37,728 nucleotides of DNA. It comes from Candidatus Saganbacteria bacterium (lineage in GTDB: Bacteria > Margulisbacteria > WOR-1 > O2-12-FULL-45-9). This document shows positions 14,645 through 22,228 of this stretch, piece by piece (position 1 is the stretch's first letter; every line of letters begins with the position of its first letter). The translations under genes were made by a program, and so were the position numbers. The stretch lies in the NCBI GenBank assembly GCA_016932255.1, contig JAFGDE010000020.1, positions 1-37,728 of the forward strand, given 5' to 3'. A model generated the notes under the pieces. It made no database searches. It had not been told where the DNA came from and saw only the letters and a program-made list of their open reading frames with translations.

Positions 14645-15769
14645 TCACCCTTCGATCTCCGACCTGATCTCGAACAGGCGCATGATATCTTTATGTGAAA
14701 TGATGCCCAGAAGTTTATCGCGCTCGATCACCAGCAGGCGGCCGACCTGATTGGCTGCCAGTTTAGCCAGGGCTTCCATCGCGTCAGCCTGAGGCCCGAT
14801 GACCATGTCCTGGCGCAGCGGTTTCATAATGTCCCTGGCCGTGGTCTCAAGCCAGTTGTCCCGCGGCACGAGTTTAATGTCGTGCAGGGTCAGGATGCCC
14901 AGGATCTGGTCGTCCCTGACCACGGGAAATGAATGATGCCTGTATCTTAAGAAATATTCATCGATCATCCGGCCGATCCTCATTTCAGCCGGGATGACAA
15001 TGACATCCTTGGTGATATAGTCGCCGATCTTGGTGCCGCTGATGAACCTCTTCATGACCAGCTGGCGGTAACTGGCGTCAGCTGCTTCCATGACAAAAAA
15101 GCCGATAAAGATCAGCCAGATGCCGGCGATAAGCGCGCCAGACAGCAGGTTGAACAGGCCAAAACCCATCAGAAAAAAAGCAAAGCCTTTGCCGAAACCG
15201 CTGGCGATGGCCGTGGCTTTGCGGATGTCCCGCAGGTAATGCCAGAGCGCAGCGCGCAGTATCCTGCCGCCGTCAAGCGGGAAGCCGGGGATCAGGTTGA
15301 ACAGGCCGACAGCTATGTTCAAGATCATCAGATACTGGGTGATCGACAGGGCAAAGTGTGGCAGACCCAGGTTATAGCAGGCCAGGCTTAGAGCGAAGAA
15401 AACCAGGGCGAGGAAAAAGCTCATGGCAGGACCTGCCGCGGCCATCTTGAACTCGATCCCCGGGCTTTGCGGTTCATTTTCCATATGCGCCACGCCGCCG
15501 AACACGAACAGGGTAATGCCTTTGATCGACAGCTTGTTGTGCATGGCGACCAGTGAATGGGAGAATTCATGCGCCAATAATGAAGCGAAAAGCAGCAAAG
15601 CGGAGATCACGGCCATCAGCCAGTGCGAGAATTGATCGAGATCAGGATCCGTATAGGGGAAATAACCGCGTGCTAATGAATAGACAACAAGACCAAGGAT
15701 AATGAACCATGTATAATTGATCTCTACGGGAATGTTGAACAATGTTGTCAGATGAAATGATCGTTTCAT
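14645..15769 (-). CDS. Site-2 protease (M50) with C-terminal CBS pair
   Basis: This 374-residue membrane metalloprotease has a zinc site HEFSH at 67-71 and a third ligand Asp166 in NLIPGFPLDGG. Roughly six TM helices span about 15-245. Two CBS motifs follow in about 250-370 (IGDYITKDVIVIPAEMRIGRMI ... ARDIMKPLRQDMVIGPQADAMEAL ... GRLLVIERDKLLGIISHKDIM). S2P-CBS proteins of this kind (SpoIVFB/Rip3-like) cleave membrane substrates under nucleotide control. The start overlaps the stop of the small membrane protein upstream by one base (TAATG). No substrate such as an anti-sigma is encoded next to it, although the ECF/anti-sigma pair at 3.0-3.8 kb is a possible client (speculative). Confidence 0.9.
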   Translation of the reverse strand: MKRSFHLTTLFNIPVEINYTWFIILGLVVYSLARGYFPYTDPDLDQFSHWLMAVISALLLFASLLAHEFSHSLVAMHNKLSIKGITLFVFGGVAHMENEPQSPGIEFKMAAAGPAMSFFLALVFFALSLACYNLGLPHFALSITQYLMILNIAVGLFNLIPGFPLDGGRILRAALWHYLRDIRKATAIASGFGKGFAFFLMGFGLFNLLSGALIAGIWLIFIGFFVMEAADASYRQLVMKRFISGTKIGDYITKDVIVIPAEMRIGRMIDEYFLRYRHHSFPVVRDDQILGILTLHDIKLVPRDNWLETTARDIMKPLRQDMVIGPQADAMEALAKLAANQVGRLLVIERDKLLGIISHKDIMRLFEIRSEIEG

Positions 15770-16020
15770 TATCTTACCACCGCATCAAAGATATTATACG
15801 ACCAGAGAATTATAGCAAATATAATGGAAAAACCCAAAATATAAGGGAATAGTGATGGAACGACCAATAAGCTTAGATAGACCAGGCTGGGCATGACAAA
15901 ATAGAACAGCAGCAGCAATTGCACGCCCTTCCGGCCGTTGCCTTTGATGATCTGACCCAGGCCGATGACCGCGGCGGAGCATACCCCGGCAAATATCTTT
16001 AAAATCAGCATTAGCGACAT
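15769..16020 (-). CDS. Small TM2-like membrane protein
   Basis: This 83-residue protein is nearly all hydrophobic, with three TM segments. The phrase GLGQIIKGNGRKGVQLLLLF and the terminal ILWSYNIFDA resemble TM2/DUF5683-type small proteins (GxGQxxxGxxxxG and WxYNxxDA). Function unknown. A TATAAT on this strand overlaps the first ATG, so the message more likely starts at the second ATG (16011), giving an 80-residue leaderless product. It is translationally coupled to the site-2 protease and may be its partner. Confidence 0.75.
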   Translation of the reverse strand: MSLMLILKIFAGVCSAAVIGLGQIIKGNGRKGVQLLLLFYFVMPSLVYLSLLVVPSLFPYILGFSIIFAIILWSYNIFDAVVR

Positions 16021-16042
16021 TATAACACAGAGTGTAACTCCC

Positions 16043-16071
16043 TTGACCAGACAAAATCGATTTGTTAGACT
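16043..16071 (+). promoter_or_regulatory. Promoter of adenine deaminase gene, leaderless start
   Basis: TTGACC at 16043-16048 and TAGACT at 16066-16071 are spaced by exactly 17 nt. The GTG start codon comes 6 nt after the -10 box, so transcription would begin at or within a base or two of the start codon. Confidence 0.6.
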
Positions 16072-16077
16072 GCCGCT

Positions 16078-17784
16078 GTGACCTTACTAAAAGATCTCAT
16101 TGCTGTGGCGAACGGCCAGCAAAAGGCCGATCTTGTGCTGAAGAACGGCCAATTGATCAATGTTTTCTCTGGCGAGATATATTCGGCTGACGTAGCGGTC
16201 GCTGCTGGTTATATTGCTGGGGTCGGGGATTATACCGGTGAAGAGGAAATAGATCTGAACGGGCGTTATATCACGCCCGGTTTCATTGATTCTCATATCC
16301 ATATTGAGAGCACGCTGCTTACCCCGCCTGAATTGGCCAAAGTCATTGTACCCTGCGGCACGACCGCGATGATCTGCGATCCCCATGAGATAGCCAATGT
16401 GCTTGGCCTTACCGGCATCAGGTATCTGATCGATGCCGGTAAAGGCTTGCCGGTCGACATGTTCTTCGCCGCACCAAGCTGTGTGCCTTCGACCGAGCTT
16501 GAAACTTCCGGCGGCCTGATCAAGGCTGCTGATATCAAGACCTTGTTCAAGGACGGCCAGGTTATCCGGCTGGGTGAAATGGTGAACTTCAAGGGCGTGC
16601 TTGAGCAGGATAAGGCTGTTATGGCCAAGATCAAGGCCGCCGGCGATGCCGGAGTTGAGGGGCATGCTCCGGGTTTGAGCGGTAAAGCATTGAATGCCTA
16701 TATTGCTGCGGGCATTGGCTCAGACCATGAAAGCGTTGGATTCGATGAAGCAAGGGAAAAGCTGAAAGCAGGGATGCAGATATTGGTCAGGCAGGGATCT
16801 TCGGCCAAGAACCTAGAAGCCATCCTGCCCCTGATCACGCCGGCAAATTCGCGATTTTTCTCATTCTGCACGGATGATATTTTACCGACGGACCTGGCCC
16901 AGGGTCATATCAACGCTGTGCTGAAGCGCGCTGTTGAGCTTAAGCTTGATCCAGTGGTCGCGATCCAGCTGGCAACGATCAACCCTGCTAGGTTTTACGG
17001 GCTAAAGCGGCACGGCGCGATCGCTCCAGGATATCTGGCTGATATCAACATCATTTCGAACCTCGAGGATTTTAAGGTTGACCTGGTCATCAAGCGCGGT
17101 GTCAAGGTCGCCTCACGCGGCAAGCCGCTGTTTGAGGCCAAGTCCAAGGCTCCGGCCAGCGTTAAGCACACGGTCAAGATGAAACCCTTTGAAGTTGATG
17201 CTTTTGGTATAAAAGCAAAAAGTGATTATGCTAAGGCCATTGAGCTGGTCCCGGGCCAGATACTGACCAAGTCAATCGTTGTTTCCGTCAAGAAGCAGGG
17301 CAAACTGGTCGTGGCTGACCCGGCCAGTGACGTGCTGAAACTGGCGGTGATCGAACGGCACAAAGGCAAAGGCAATATCGGGCTCGGACTGGTCAAAGGC
17401 TTCGGCCTGAAAAAGGGCGCGCTGGCAACGTCTGTGGCCCATGACGCGCATAATATCATTTGTGTCGGCGCGGCGGACGAGGATATGATCTCCGCGGTCA
17501 GGCGGGTAGCCAAGCTCCAGGGCGGGCTGGTCGTTGTCCGAGGCGGTCTGGTCCTGGCCGAGCTGCCGCTACCGATCGCCGGCTTGATGTCCGACCTGCC
17601 GCTGAATAAAGTGCTGGCCAAGCTGCGCAAGGTTGAACAGTCCCTGAAGGAACTGGGGATCAAAGTGGAAGAGCCGTTCGGCTTGCTTTCATTCCTGGCC
17701 CTGCCTGTTGTCCCTGAACTGCGTCTGACCGATATGGGCTTGGTCGATACAAACAAGCTTTGTTTCACCGAGCTGTTTGAATAG
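16078..17784 (+). CDS. ade: Adenine deaminase
   Basis: This 568-residue amidohydrolase converts adenine to hypoxanthine plus ammonia. The N-terminal beta-sandwich is followed by the metal motif GFIDSHIHIES (His73, His75), GTTAMICDPHEIANVLG (about 94-110), and later FCTDDILPTDLAQGHIN with metal-ligand Asp. The C-terminal adenine-deaminase domain contains SVAHDAHNIICVGA. Length and motif order match bacterial Ade. The start is GTG with no Shine-Dalgarno, placed 6 nt after a -10 box. The next gene, 11 bp downstream, is hypoxanthine phosphoribosyltransferase, so the pair routes adenine to hypoxanthine to IMP. Confidence 0.93.
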   Translation: MTLLKDLIAVANGQQKADLVLKNGQLINVFSGEIYSADVAVAAGYIAGVGDYTGEEEIDLNGRYITPGFIDSHIHIESTLLTPPELAKVIVPCGTTAMICDPHEIANVLGLTGIRYLIDAGKGLPVDMFFAAPSCVPSTELETSGGLIKAADIKTLFKDGQVIRLGEMVNFKGVLEQDKAVMAKIKAAGDAGVEGHAPGLSGKALNAYIAAGIGSDHESVGFDEAREKLKAGMQILVRQGSSAKNLEAILPLITPANSRFFSFCTDDILPTDLAQGHINAVLKRAVELKLDPVVAIQLATINPARFYGLKRHGAIAPGYLADINIISNLEDFKVDLVIKRGVKVASRGKPLFEAKSKAPASVKHTVKMKPFEVDAFGIKAKSDYAKAIELVPGQILTKSIVVSVKKQGKLVVADPASDVLKLAVIERHKGKGNIGLGLVKGFGLKKGALATSVAHDAHNIICVGAADEDMISAVRRVAKLQGGLVVVRGGLVLAELPLPIAGLMSDLPLNKVLAKLRKVEQSLKELGIKVEEPFGLLSFLALPVVPELRLTDMGLVDTNKLCFTELFE

Positions 17785-17795
17785 GATGATGATAT

Positions 17796-18323
17796 ATGTC
17801 CGGTCGTATCCGCATTAAGAAGCTTATCAGCCGCCAACGCCTGCAAAAAAGGGTGAGCCAGCTGGCCGGCAGGATATCCAAGGACCACAAAGGCAAGAAA
17901 CTTGTCCTGGTCGGCATACTCAAAGGAGCCTTTGTCTTTCTGTCCGACCTGTTGCGGCAAATAAAAGTACCGGTCGAAATTGATTTTATCCAAGTTTCGA
18001 GTTACGGGGCCTCGCACAGATCGAGCGGCATTATCAAGATCAAAAAGGATATTGATCTATCGGTGGTCGGTAAGCATGTCCTGTTGGTCGAAGATATCGT
18101 TGACTACGGTTATACAATGGACTACCTGCTCAGGTTCCTTAAAGCCAAGAAACCCAGATCGGTCAATGTCTGTGCTTTACTGGATAAACCGAGCAGGAGA
18201 GTTGTCGATGTGCCGATCGCTTACCGGGGGTTTATCGTGCCAGATAAATTTGTCGTTGGTTACGGGCTCGATTTCGCTGAGAAATTTCGCAATCTTGACC
18301 ACATAGCGATAACCGGTAGTTAG
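17796..18323 (+). CDS. hpt: Hypoxanthine(-guanine) phosphoribosyltransferase
   Basis: This 175-residue purine salvage enzyme has the PRPP-binding loop HVLLVEDIVDYGYT (about 94-107), with the acidic pair Glu99/Asp100, and the phosphate loop GILKGAFVFLSDLL near 40. The loop usually reads DTGxT or DSGxT. Here Tyr104 replaces the small residue, a mild oddity. The C-terminal DKFVVGYGLDFAEKFRN matches the base-binding hood. It is co-transcribed with adenine deaminase and acts directly on that enzyme's product. Its stop overlaps the stop of the convergent LCP gene. Confidence 0.92.
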   Translation: MSGRIRIKKLISRQRLQKRVSQLAGRISKDHKGKKLVLVGILKGAFVFLSDLLRQIKVPVEIDFIQVSSYGASHRSSGIIKIKKDIDLSVVGKHVLLVEDIVDYGYTMDYLLRFLKAKKPRSVNVCALLDKPSRRVVDVPIAYRGFIVPDKFVVGYGLDFAEKFRNLDHIAITGS

Positions 18324-19219
18324 AATAGATCGTTGATCGCGGACTGTACCGCAGCTTCATTCGGCAGCCAGACCGACCCAGCTTCTTGGGTGAAGCCAAC
18401 ATCGCCTGGCAGCATGACGCTGCTGACCGCTTCGGTCGATAAAGTGCGGCTCCAGTTGAGCAGCCTGATGGTCGTGGCCATGGGCAGGTCGGTCTTTATT
18501 TCTTGCAGCGCCGTATGGATGGCAAAAGGGGCTTGGAGCACGTTGGCCGGACTGATCAGCGATCTTGTCAAGGCTTTCAGGAACTTCTGCTGCCGGCCGA
18601 TCCTGCCGATATCCCCGGAAAAATTGTTGCGCCAGCGAATATAATCATGCGCTTGCTTGCCGGACAGGGTCTGCCGTCCTTTTTTCAGGTCGATATCCAG
18701 GCCCTGGGCGCGGTCCCGGTAGCGCATATCCTGTTCGATATCAATGGTGACGCCGCCGACCATATCGACCATATGGGGAACAGCTGTCGGCTTCACTTCT
18801 ATATAATAATCGACCTGCTGACCGGTTACTTGAACGACCATCTCTTTCATCAGGTCAACGCCTCCGTAAGCGTTGGCAGAGTTTATCTTTGTTTTACCTA
18901 TTCCCGGGATATTGATCAGCGTGTCCCTGGGTATCGCCAGGATGCTGACCTTATCTTTGAGCGGGTCGATCCTGGTCAAGAGGATCGTATCGGCTCGGCC
19001 GTTCTTTTCGGGCATGGGCTTTTTAGTCTTGGCGTCAAAAGTAATATCCGTGCCCAAGAGCAGCAGGGTCATCGGTCTTCGGATCATGCCGATGCGCAGG
19101 CAACGGGGCAAAGCAGCAGGGCTAAAGACGTTGAAGTTAAAATAGACAACGCCGAGCAGAATAACAAATATAGCCAACAGCCGGCCAGGATCAATCCTGT
19201 GTTTTTTCCCCTTGGTCAT
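18320..19219 (-). CDS. LytR-CpsA-Psr (LCP) family protein
   Basis: This 299-residue protein has one N-terminal TM helix (about 13-32) and an extracytoplasmic LCP domain. Characteristic stretches are TLLLLGTDI, RADTILLTRIDP, VSILAIPRDTLINIPGIGKTKINSANAYGG and YIRWRNNFSGDIGRIGRQQKFLKAL. LCP enzymes transfer glycopolymers from a lipid carrier onto peptidoglycan or other acceptors, and the conserved Arg/Asp residues of the pyrophosphate pocket are visible. In a diderm it may attach a cell-surface polysaccharide. Its ATG overlaps the stop of the upstream nitroreductase gene (ATGA). Confidence 0.9.
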   Translation of the reverse strand: MTKGKKHRIDPGRLLAIFVILLGVVYFNFNVFSPAALPRCLRIGMIRRPMTLLLLGTDITFDAKTKKPMPEKNGRADTILLTRIDPLKDKVSILAIPRDTLINIPGIGKTKINSANAYGGVDLMKEMVVQVTGQQVDYYIEVKPTAVPHMVDMVGGVTIDIEQDMRYRDRAQGLDIDLKKGRQTLSGKQAHDYIRWRNNFSGDIGRIGRQQKFLKALTRSLISPANVLQAPFAIHTALQEIKTDLPMATTIRLLNWSRTLSTEAVSSVMLPGDVGFTQEAGSVWLPNEAAVQSAINDLF

Positions 19220-19866
19220 AGATCGATATAGCCGATGGGTATGATATAAAGCGGATCTTGCGTTTCGGGCAGCTCAAGGTTGGTGCGAATGACATCGTCC
19301 CAGAAAGCCCCGATCGGTACCGAGCCCAGGCCTAGGGCCACGGCCTGCAGGTGGATATTCTCGGCCACGTGCCCGATCTCCATACAAACGTAACGGAAAG
19401 CGCGGGGGCCGTATTTTGCCTGGGATATCTTAAAGTTCCCGGTGATAATGATGTTGACCGGCGCGTCCATGATATAGTTCTGGCCTAAGGAAGCCCTGGC
19501 TAGGGAGGGTCTGATGTCTTTATCCTGCAGCTGCAGCAGTTTATGGCCGTCAGGCAGGTAGCGAAAGACCCCATCCTTTTTAACAATATACAAGGAAAGG
19601 GGATAAAGAGCGCCGGCGGAAGGGGCGGCCCTGAAACCATAGGTCTGGTCAGTAATGCCCTGCGCGGCCCAAAGGATCTGGGAAAGATGCTGGATCGGGA
19701 TCTCTTTATCTTTGAAGTCTCTTTGCGATCTGCGCCGGAAAATGGCCTCTTCAATGGAGAATTTGCTGATCAGATTTGGCTTGGGCAGGTCGATCGTCCT
19801 GGCGGCCAGGGACGTTCCTCCAACGATAAGCGAGAGCGCGATCATTGAGAGAATTTTTCGGGCCAT
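19216..19866 (-). CDS. SagB/ThcOx-type nitroreductase with signal peptide
   Basis: This 216-residue FMN-dependent nitroreductase-fold protein has an N-terminal signal peptide (MARKILSMIALSLIVGGTSLAA). Family features are EEAIFRRRSQRDFKDKEI, ILWAAQGITDQTYGFRAAPSAGALYPLSLYIV and AVALGLGSVPIGAFWDD. These match the SagB subgroup, whose founding members oxidise azolines in peptide toxins. Many relatives, like this one, occur without a peptide cluster. No precursor peptide or cyclodehydratase is nearby. A flavoprotein with a Sec-type signal and no twin-arginine motif raises the question of how FMN is loaded. Confidence 0.85.
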   Translation of the reverse strand: MARKILSMIALSLIVGGTSLAARTIDLPKPNLISKFSIEEAIFRRRSQRDFKDKEIPIQHLSQILWAAQGITDQTYGFRAAPSAGALYPLSLYIVKKDGVFRYLPDGHKLLQLQDKDIRPSLARASLGQNYIMDAPVNIIITGNFKISQAKYGPRAFRYVCMEIGHVAENIHLQAVALGLGSVPIGAFWDDVIRTNLELPETQDPLYIIPIGYIDL

Positions 19867-19910
19867 GGATGGATTATAGCATCAGCTTGGGATGCGGACA
19901 AGTTAAAATT

Positions 19911-19943
19911 GGGTCCCGGACAGCTGTTTGGTGCCCGGGACCC
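19911..19943 (-). terminator. Hairpin after ssb, probable terminator
   Basis: GGGTCCCGG (19911-19919) and CCGGGACCC (19935-19943) form a perfect 9-bp stem with a 15-nt loop. On the minus strand it is followed by AATTTTAA, a weak U tract. It lies 11 bp after the ssb stop. Confidence 0.6.
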
Positions 19944-19953
19944 TGATGGTGAT

Positions 19954-20337
19954 TTAGACCTCGATCAGTTCTTCTTCCTGTGATCCCTCGGCTTTATTTG
20001 CCGCGTTGAAGAACTTGGAATCGAGCATCTGCATATTATCGACCACGACCTCGGTGGTTGTCCGATTCTGGCCTTTCTTGTCCTGGTAGCTTTTGACCTG
20101 GAGCCGGCCTTCGACCGCGACCAGTCGGCCTTTTTTCAGGTATTCGCCGCAGATCTTGGCCAAACTGCCCCAGGCAACACAGTTGATAAAATCAACGCCT
20201 TTGCCGTTCTTGTTCTGCCAGTTGATGGCCAGGCGGAAGTGGGTCACGGCTGTTTCTTTTTGCGTGTAGCGGATCTCAGGATCAGCCACCAGCCGGCCTG
20301 CGAGTATGGAACGATTCAAACCTCTCATGTCTATCAC
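19954..20337 (-). CDS. ssb: Single-stranded DNA-binding protein
   Basis: This 127-residue protein has an OB fold at about 1-105. Landmarks are LNRSILAGRLVADPEIRYTQ, VTHFRLAINW, DFINCVAWGSLAKICGEYLKKGRLVAVEGRLQVKSYQDKKGQ and TEVVVDNMQML. It is shorter than E. coli SSB. The linker is only about 15 residues, and the C-terminus ends EEELIEV rather than the usual acidic DDDIPF tip that recruits partner proteins. A strong GGAGGAGGTGAT ribosome site precedes the ATG. It stands alone, not beside rpsF/rpsR. Confidence 0.92.
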   Translation of the reverse strand: MIDMRGLNRSILAGRLVADPEIRYTQKETAVTHFRLAINWQNKNGKGVDFINCVAWGSLAKICGEYLKKGRLVAVEGRLQVKSYQDKKGQNRTTTEVVVDNMQMLDSKFFNAANKAEGSQEEELIEV

Positions 20338-20411
20338 CTCCTCCTTCCCGGTATGGCTTTATCAGAGCAAGGTTATTACCAGGCCTTTTGGGTAGTGGGT
20401 GCTGACAACTT

Positions 20412-20485
20412 GGTTCTGGGATTATCTTTAGAATTATTCGATCTTATCATAAATATCCTAGAACCCAGAACCTAGAACCCAGAAG
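20412..20485. repeat. AGAACC/CTAGAACCCAG short repeat with inverted copy
   Basis: The stretch 20457-20484 consists of alternating CTAGAACCCAGAACC-type units. GGTTCTGGG at 20412-20420 is the exact inverse of CCCAGAACC at 20464-20472. The 250-bp gap between ssb and the methyltransferase gene (20338-20587) otherwise holds only the ssb ribosome site and the promoter at 20524. Similar CTAGAACC repeats are, from memory, dispersed in candidate-phylum genomes. Confidence 0.55.
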
Positions 20486-20523
20486 CAAAGAACGTCGCAA
20501 TCACGTCACTGGTTAACAGCTCC

Positions 20524-20552
20524 TTGATTTTTTTCTGTTCAGCGCCTATGAT
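20524..20552 (+). promoter_or_regulatory. Sigma-70-like promoter for the methyltransferase-DHS-hldD-HK run
   Basis: TTGATT at 20524-20529 and TATGAT at 20547-20552 have a 17-nt spacer. The predicted start is near 20559, giving a leader of about 30 nt with GGGAGG before ATG 20588. Confidence 0.55.
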
Positions 20553-20587
20553 AACTGTTGGACATTGGACGAAAGGGAGGCAAATCA

Positions 20588-21100
20588 ATGAACTGGCAAT
20601 TCCTATTCCTGGGCCTTTTTCTATTGAACCTGATCCTGTTCTGGTCGTTGAAAAAACATCTCTGGTACCGCGTGATCGGCTTGATCTTGATGGGGTTCAT
20701 CCCTTTAGTCACGGTCTTTGTTGAGCAGCCGCATTTCCAGCTTGATTATTACTGGTGGCGCCTTGCCGGCGTGGTCGCCATTCTACTGGGCTGTTTCGTG
20801 GCCGGTTGGGCCAAGATTGAGTTCCTGAAATCAGGGATGTGGCCGTTCTCAGAACCTCAAAAGGTGGTCAAGACAGGTCCGTATGCGTTTATCCGTCATC
20901 CTCTCTATCTTGGGTTGATCTTTTTCCTGGTCGGCTGGTGGTGGATCTGGGCCACGGTCTATTCTTTCTATTTCGGCATGTTCATCTTGCTGATGATCTG
21001 GGTCCAGGCCTGGCTTGAAGAGAAGTTGATCATGGAGAAAAAGTTCCCGGAAGAATACAAGGCTTATAAAAAACAGACCGGGATGTTCTGGATCAAGTAA
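20588..21100 (+). CDS. Isoprenylcysteine carboxyl methyltransferase-like membrane protein
   Basis: This 170-residue integral membrane protein has four to five TM helices. The C-terminal signature VVKTGPYAFIRHPLYLGLIFFL ... EEKLIMEKKFPEEYKAYKKQTGMF defines the ICMT/PEMT-like (PF04140 type) SAM-dependent methyltransferases. The RHP and EE residues bind cofactor and substrate in that family. In bacteria the substrates are usually unknown. The start ATG 20588 follows GGGAGG. A TTG 30 bp upstream is in frame but lies at the predicted transcription start, so I reject it. It opens a same-strand run with the DHS-like gene. Confidence 0.85.
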   Translation: MNWQFLFLGLFLLNLILFWSLKKHLWYRVIGLILMGFIPLVTVFVEQPHFQLDYYWWRLAGVVAILLGCFVAGWAKIEFLKSGMWPFSEPQKVVKTGPYAFIRHPLYLGLIFFLVGWWWIWATVYSFYFGMFILLMIWVQAWLEEKLIMEKKFPEEYKAYKKQTGMFWIK

Positions 21101-21112
21101 AGGAGGCCAGCT

Positions 21113-22228
21113 TTGCCCAGGAACCGCGATTTTCCCGAAAAGGCTTATACTGATCTGGCTTATCCCAAGGTCAGGGTAAAGGATCGTTCTCTCAGGCGGC
21201 GGATCCTGAGCGAGCGGGTCAAACAGCTTGAACTGAGCTCAAAGACCTCTGTAGCCGACCTAGTCGAAGGCATGGCTGACATGTCGATCCAGGCCAGGAA
21301 TATCGGCCAGTGCGCCCAAGTCCTTAAAAGGATGTACGCTGACAGACAGCGGCCGACCGTACTGCTGGGCCTGGCCGGCCCGCTGATCGCCGCCGGACTG
21401 CGCGGCGTGATCCGCGACCTGATCGTCAATAAAGCTGTTGATGTGGTCGTGTCGACCGGCGCGATCATTTACCAGGATATCTACGCCGCTTTTGGCCACG
21501 GCCATTTCAAGGGCGCGCCGAACTCTGACGATGCCGCGCTGACTGATCTGAACGTCGACCGCATTTATGATACTTATATCGATGATGAACTGGTGATGCG
21601 CACGGACCGTTTCTGCAAGCTGGTGGCCGATGAGATGCGGCCCGGTAATTACTCCAGCCGGCTCTACCTTGAAAAGCTGGCCGAGAGGCTGGGGGATGAG
21701 GGTTCAATACTCTACCAATGCAAAAAGCACGGCGTGCCGGTCTTTGTGCCGGCGCTGAATGATTCTTCCATTGGCATCGGCCTGACCGAGCATCAGGTCA
21801 TGGCCAGGAAAGCGAAAAGGCCCTTTGTGGCGATCGACGCCATTCAGGATAACTACGAGCTGGTCCAGCTAGTGGTCAAATCCGCTAAGACCGCGGCTTT
21901 TTATGTCGCCGGCGGCGTGCCAAAGAATTATATCAATGATTCCATTGTTATGGGGTATATTTTCGGCCTTGACCGCGGCCATGATTATGCTGTCCAGGTG
22001 ACTACGGCCGTGACCCAGGATGGCGGATTATCGAGTTCCACCTTGAGCGAAGGCCGTTCCTGGGGCAAGATCAAAAAGGACGCCCGCTATGCCATGGCTT
22101 GGGTCGAACCCAGCGTTTCCCTGCCGCTTTTGACCGGCTATATACTGGGCCGCGGACTGACAAAAAAGCGGCCGCGTCTGCGCTTGAAGTGGGAAGGACC
22201 TGAACTGAAATGGCTGAAAAAGACCTGA
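21113..22228 (+). CDS. Deoxyhypusine synthase-like protein
   Basis: This 371-residue NAD-dependent enzyme belongs to the deoxyhypusine synthase fold. The NAD regions VVVSTGAIIYQDI and AFYVAGGVPKNYIND are recognisable. The active-site block EGRSWGKIKKDA contains Lys319, matching the catalytic Lys of eukaryotic DHS, which carries the aminobutyl group from spermidine. The motif usually reading PKHHI is PKNYI here, so the DHS active-site His is not conserved. Bacteria lack the eIF5A substrate; bacterial homologues are thought to act on free polyamines (homospermidine/spermidine synthesis). That role is inference here. The start is TTG 21113, supported by AGGAGG 6 nt upstream. The 3' end overlaps hldD by 19 bp. 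Confidence 0.88.
   Translation: MPRNRDFPEKAYTDLAYPKVRVKDRSLRRRILSERVKQLELSSKTSVADLVEGMADMSIQARNIGQCAQVLKRMYADRQRPTVLLGLAGPLIAAGLRGVIRDLIVNKAVDVVVSTGAIIYQDIYAAFGHGHFKGAPNSDDAALTDLNVDRIYDTYIDDELVMRTDRFCKLVADEMRPGNYSSRLYLEKLAERLGDEGSILYQCKKHGVPVFVPALNDSSIGIGLTEHQVMARKAKRPFVAIDAIQDNYELVQLVVKSAKTAAFYVAGGVPKNYINDSIVMGYIFGLDRGHDYAVQVTTAVTQDGGLSSSTLSEGRSWGKIKKDARYAMAWVEPSVSLPLLTGYILGRGLTKKRPRLRLKWEGPELKWLKKT

Noticed and set aside
19216-19866. Thiazole/oxazole-modified peptide cluster around the SagB-type protein
   Set aside because: No precursor peptide, YcaO cyclodehydratase or peptide exporter is adjacent; the neighbour is an LCP enzyme.
20558-20587. TTG start ten codons upstream of the ICMT-like gene
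   Set aside because: It lies at the predicted transcription start, while GGGAGG precedes ATG 20588 directly.
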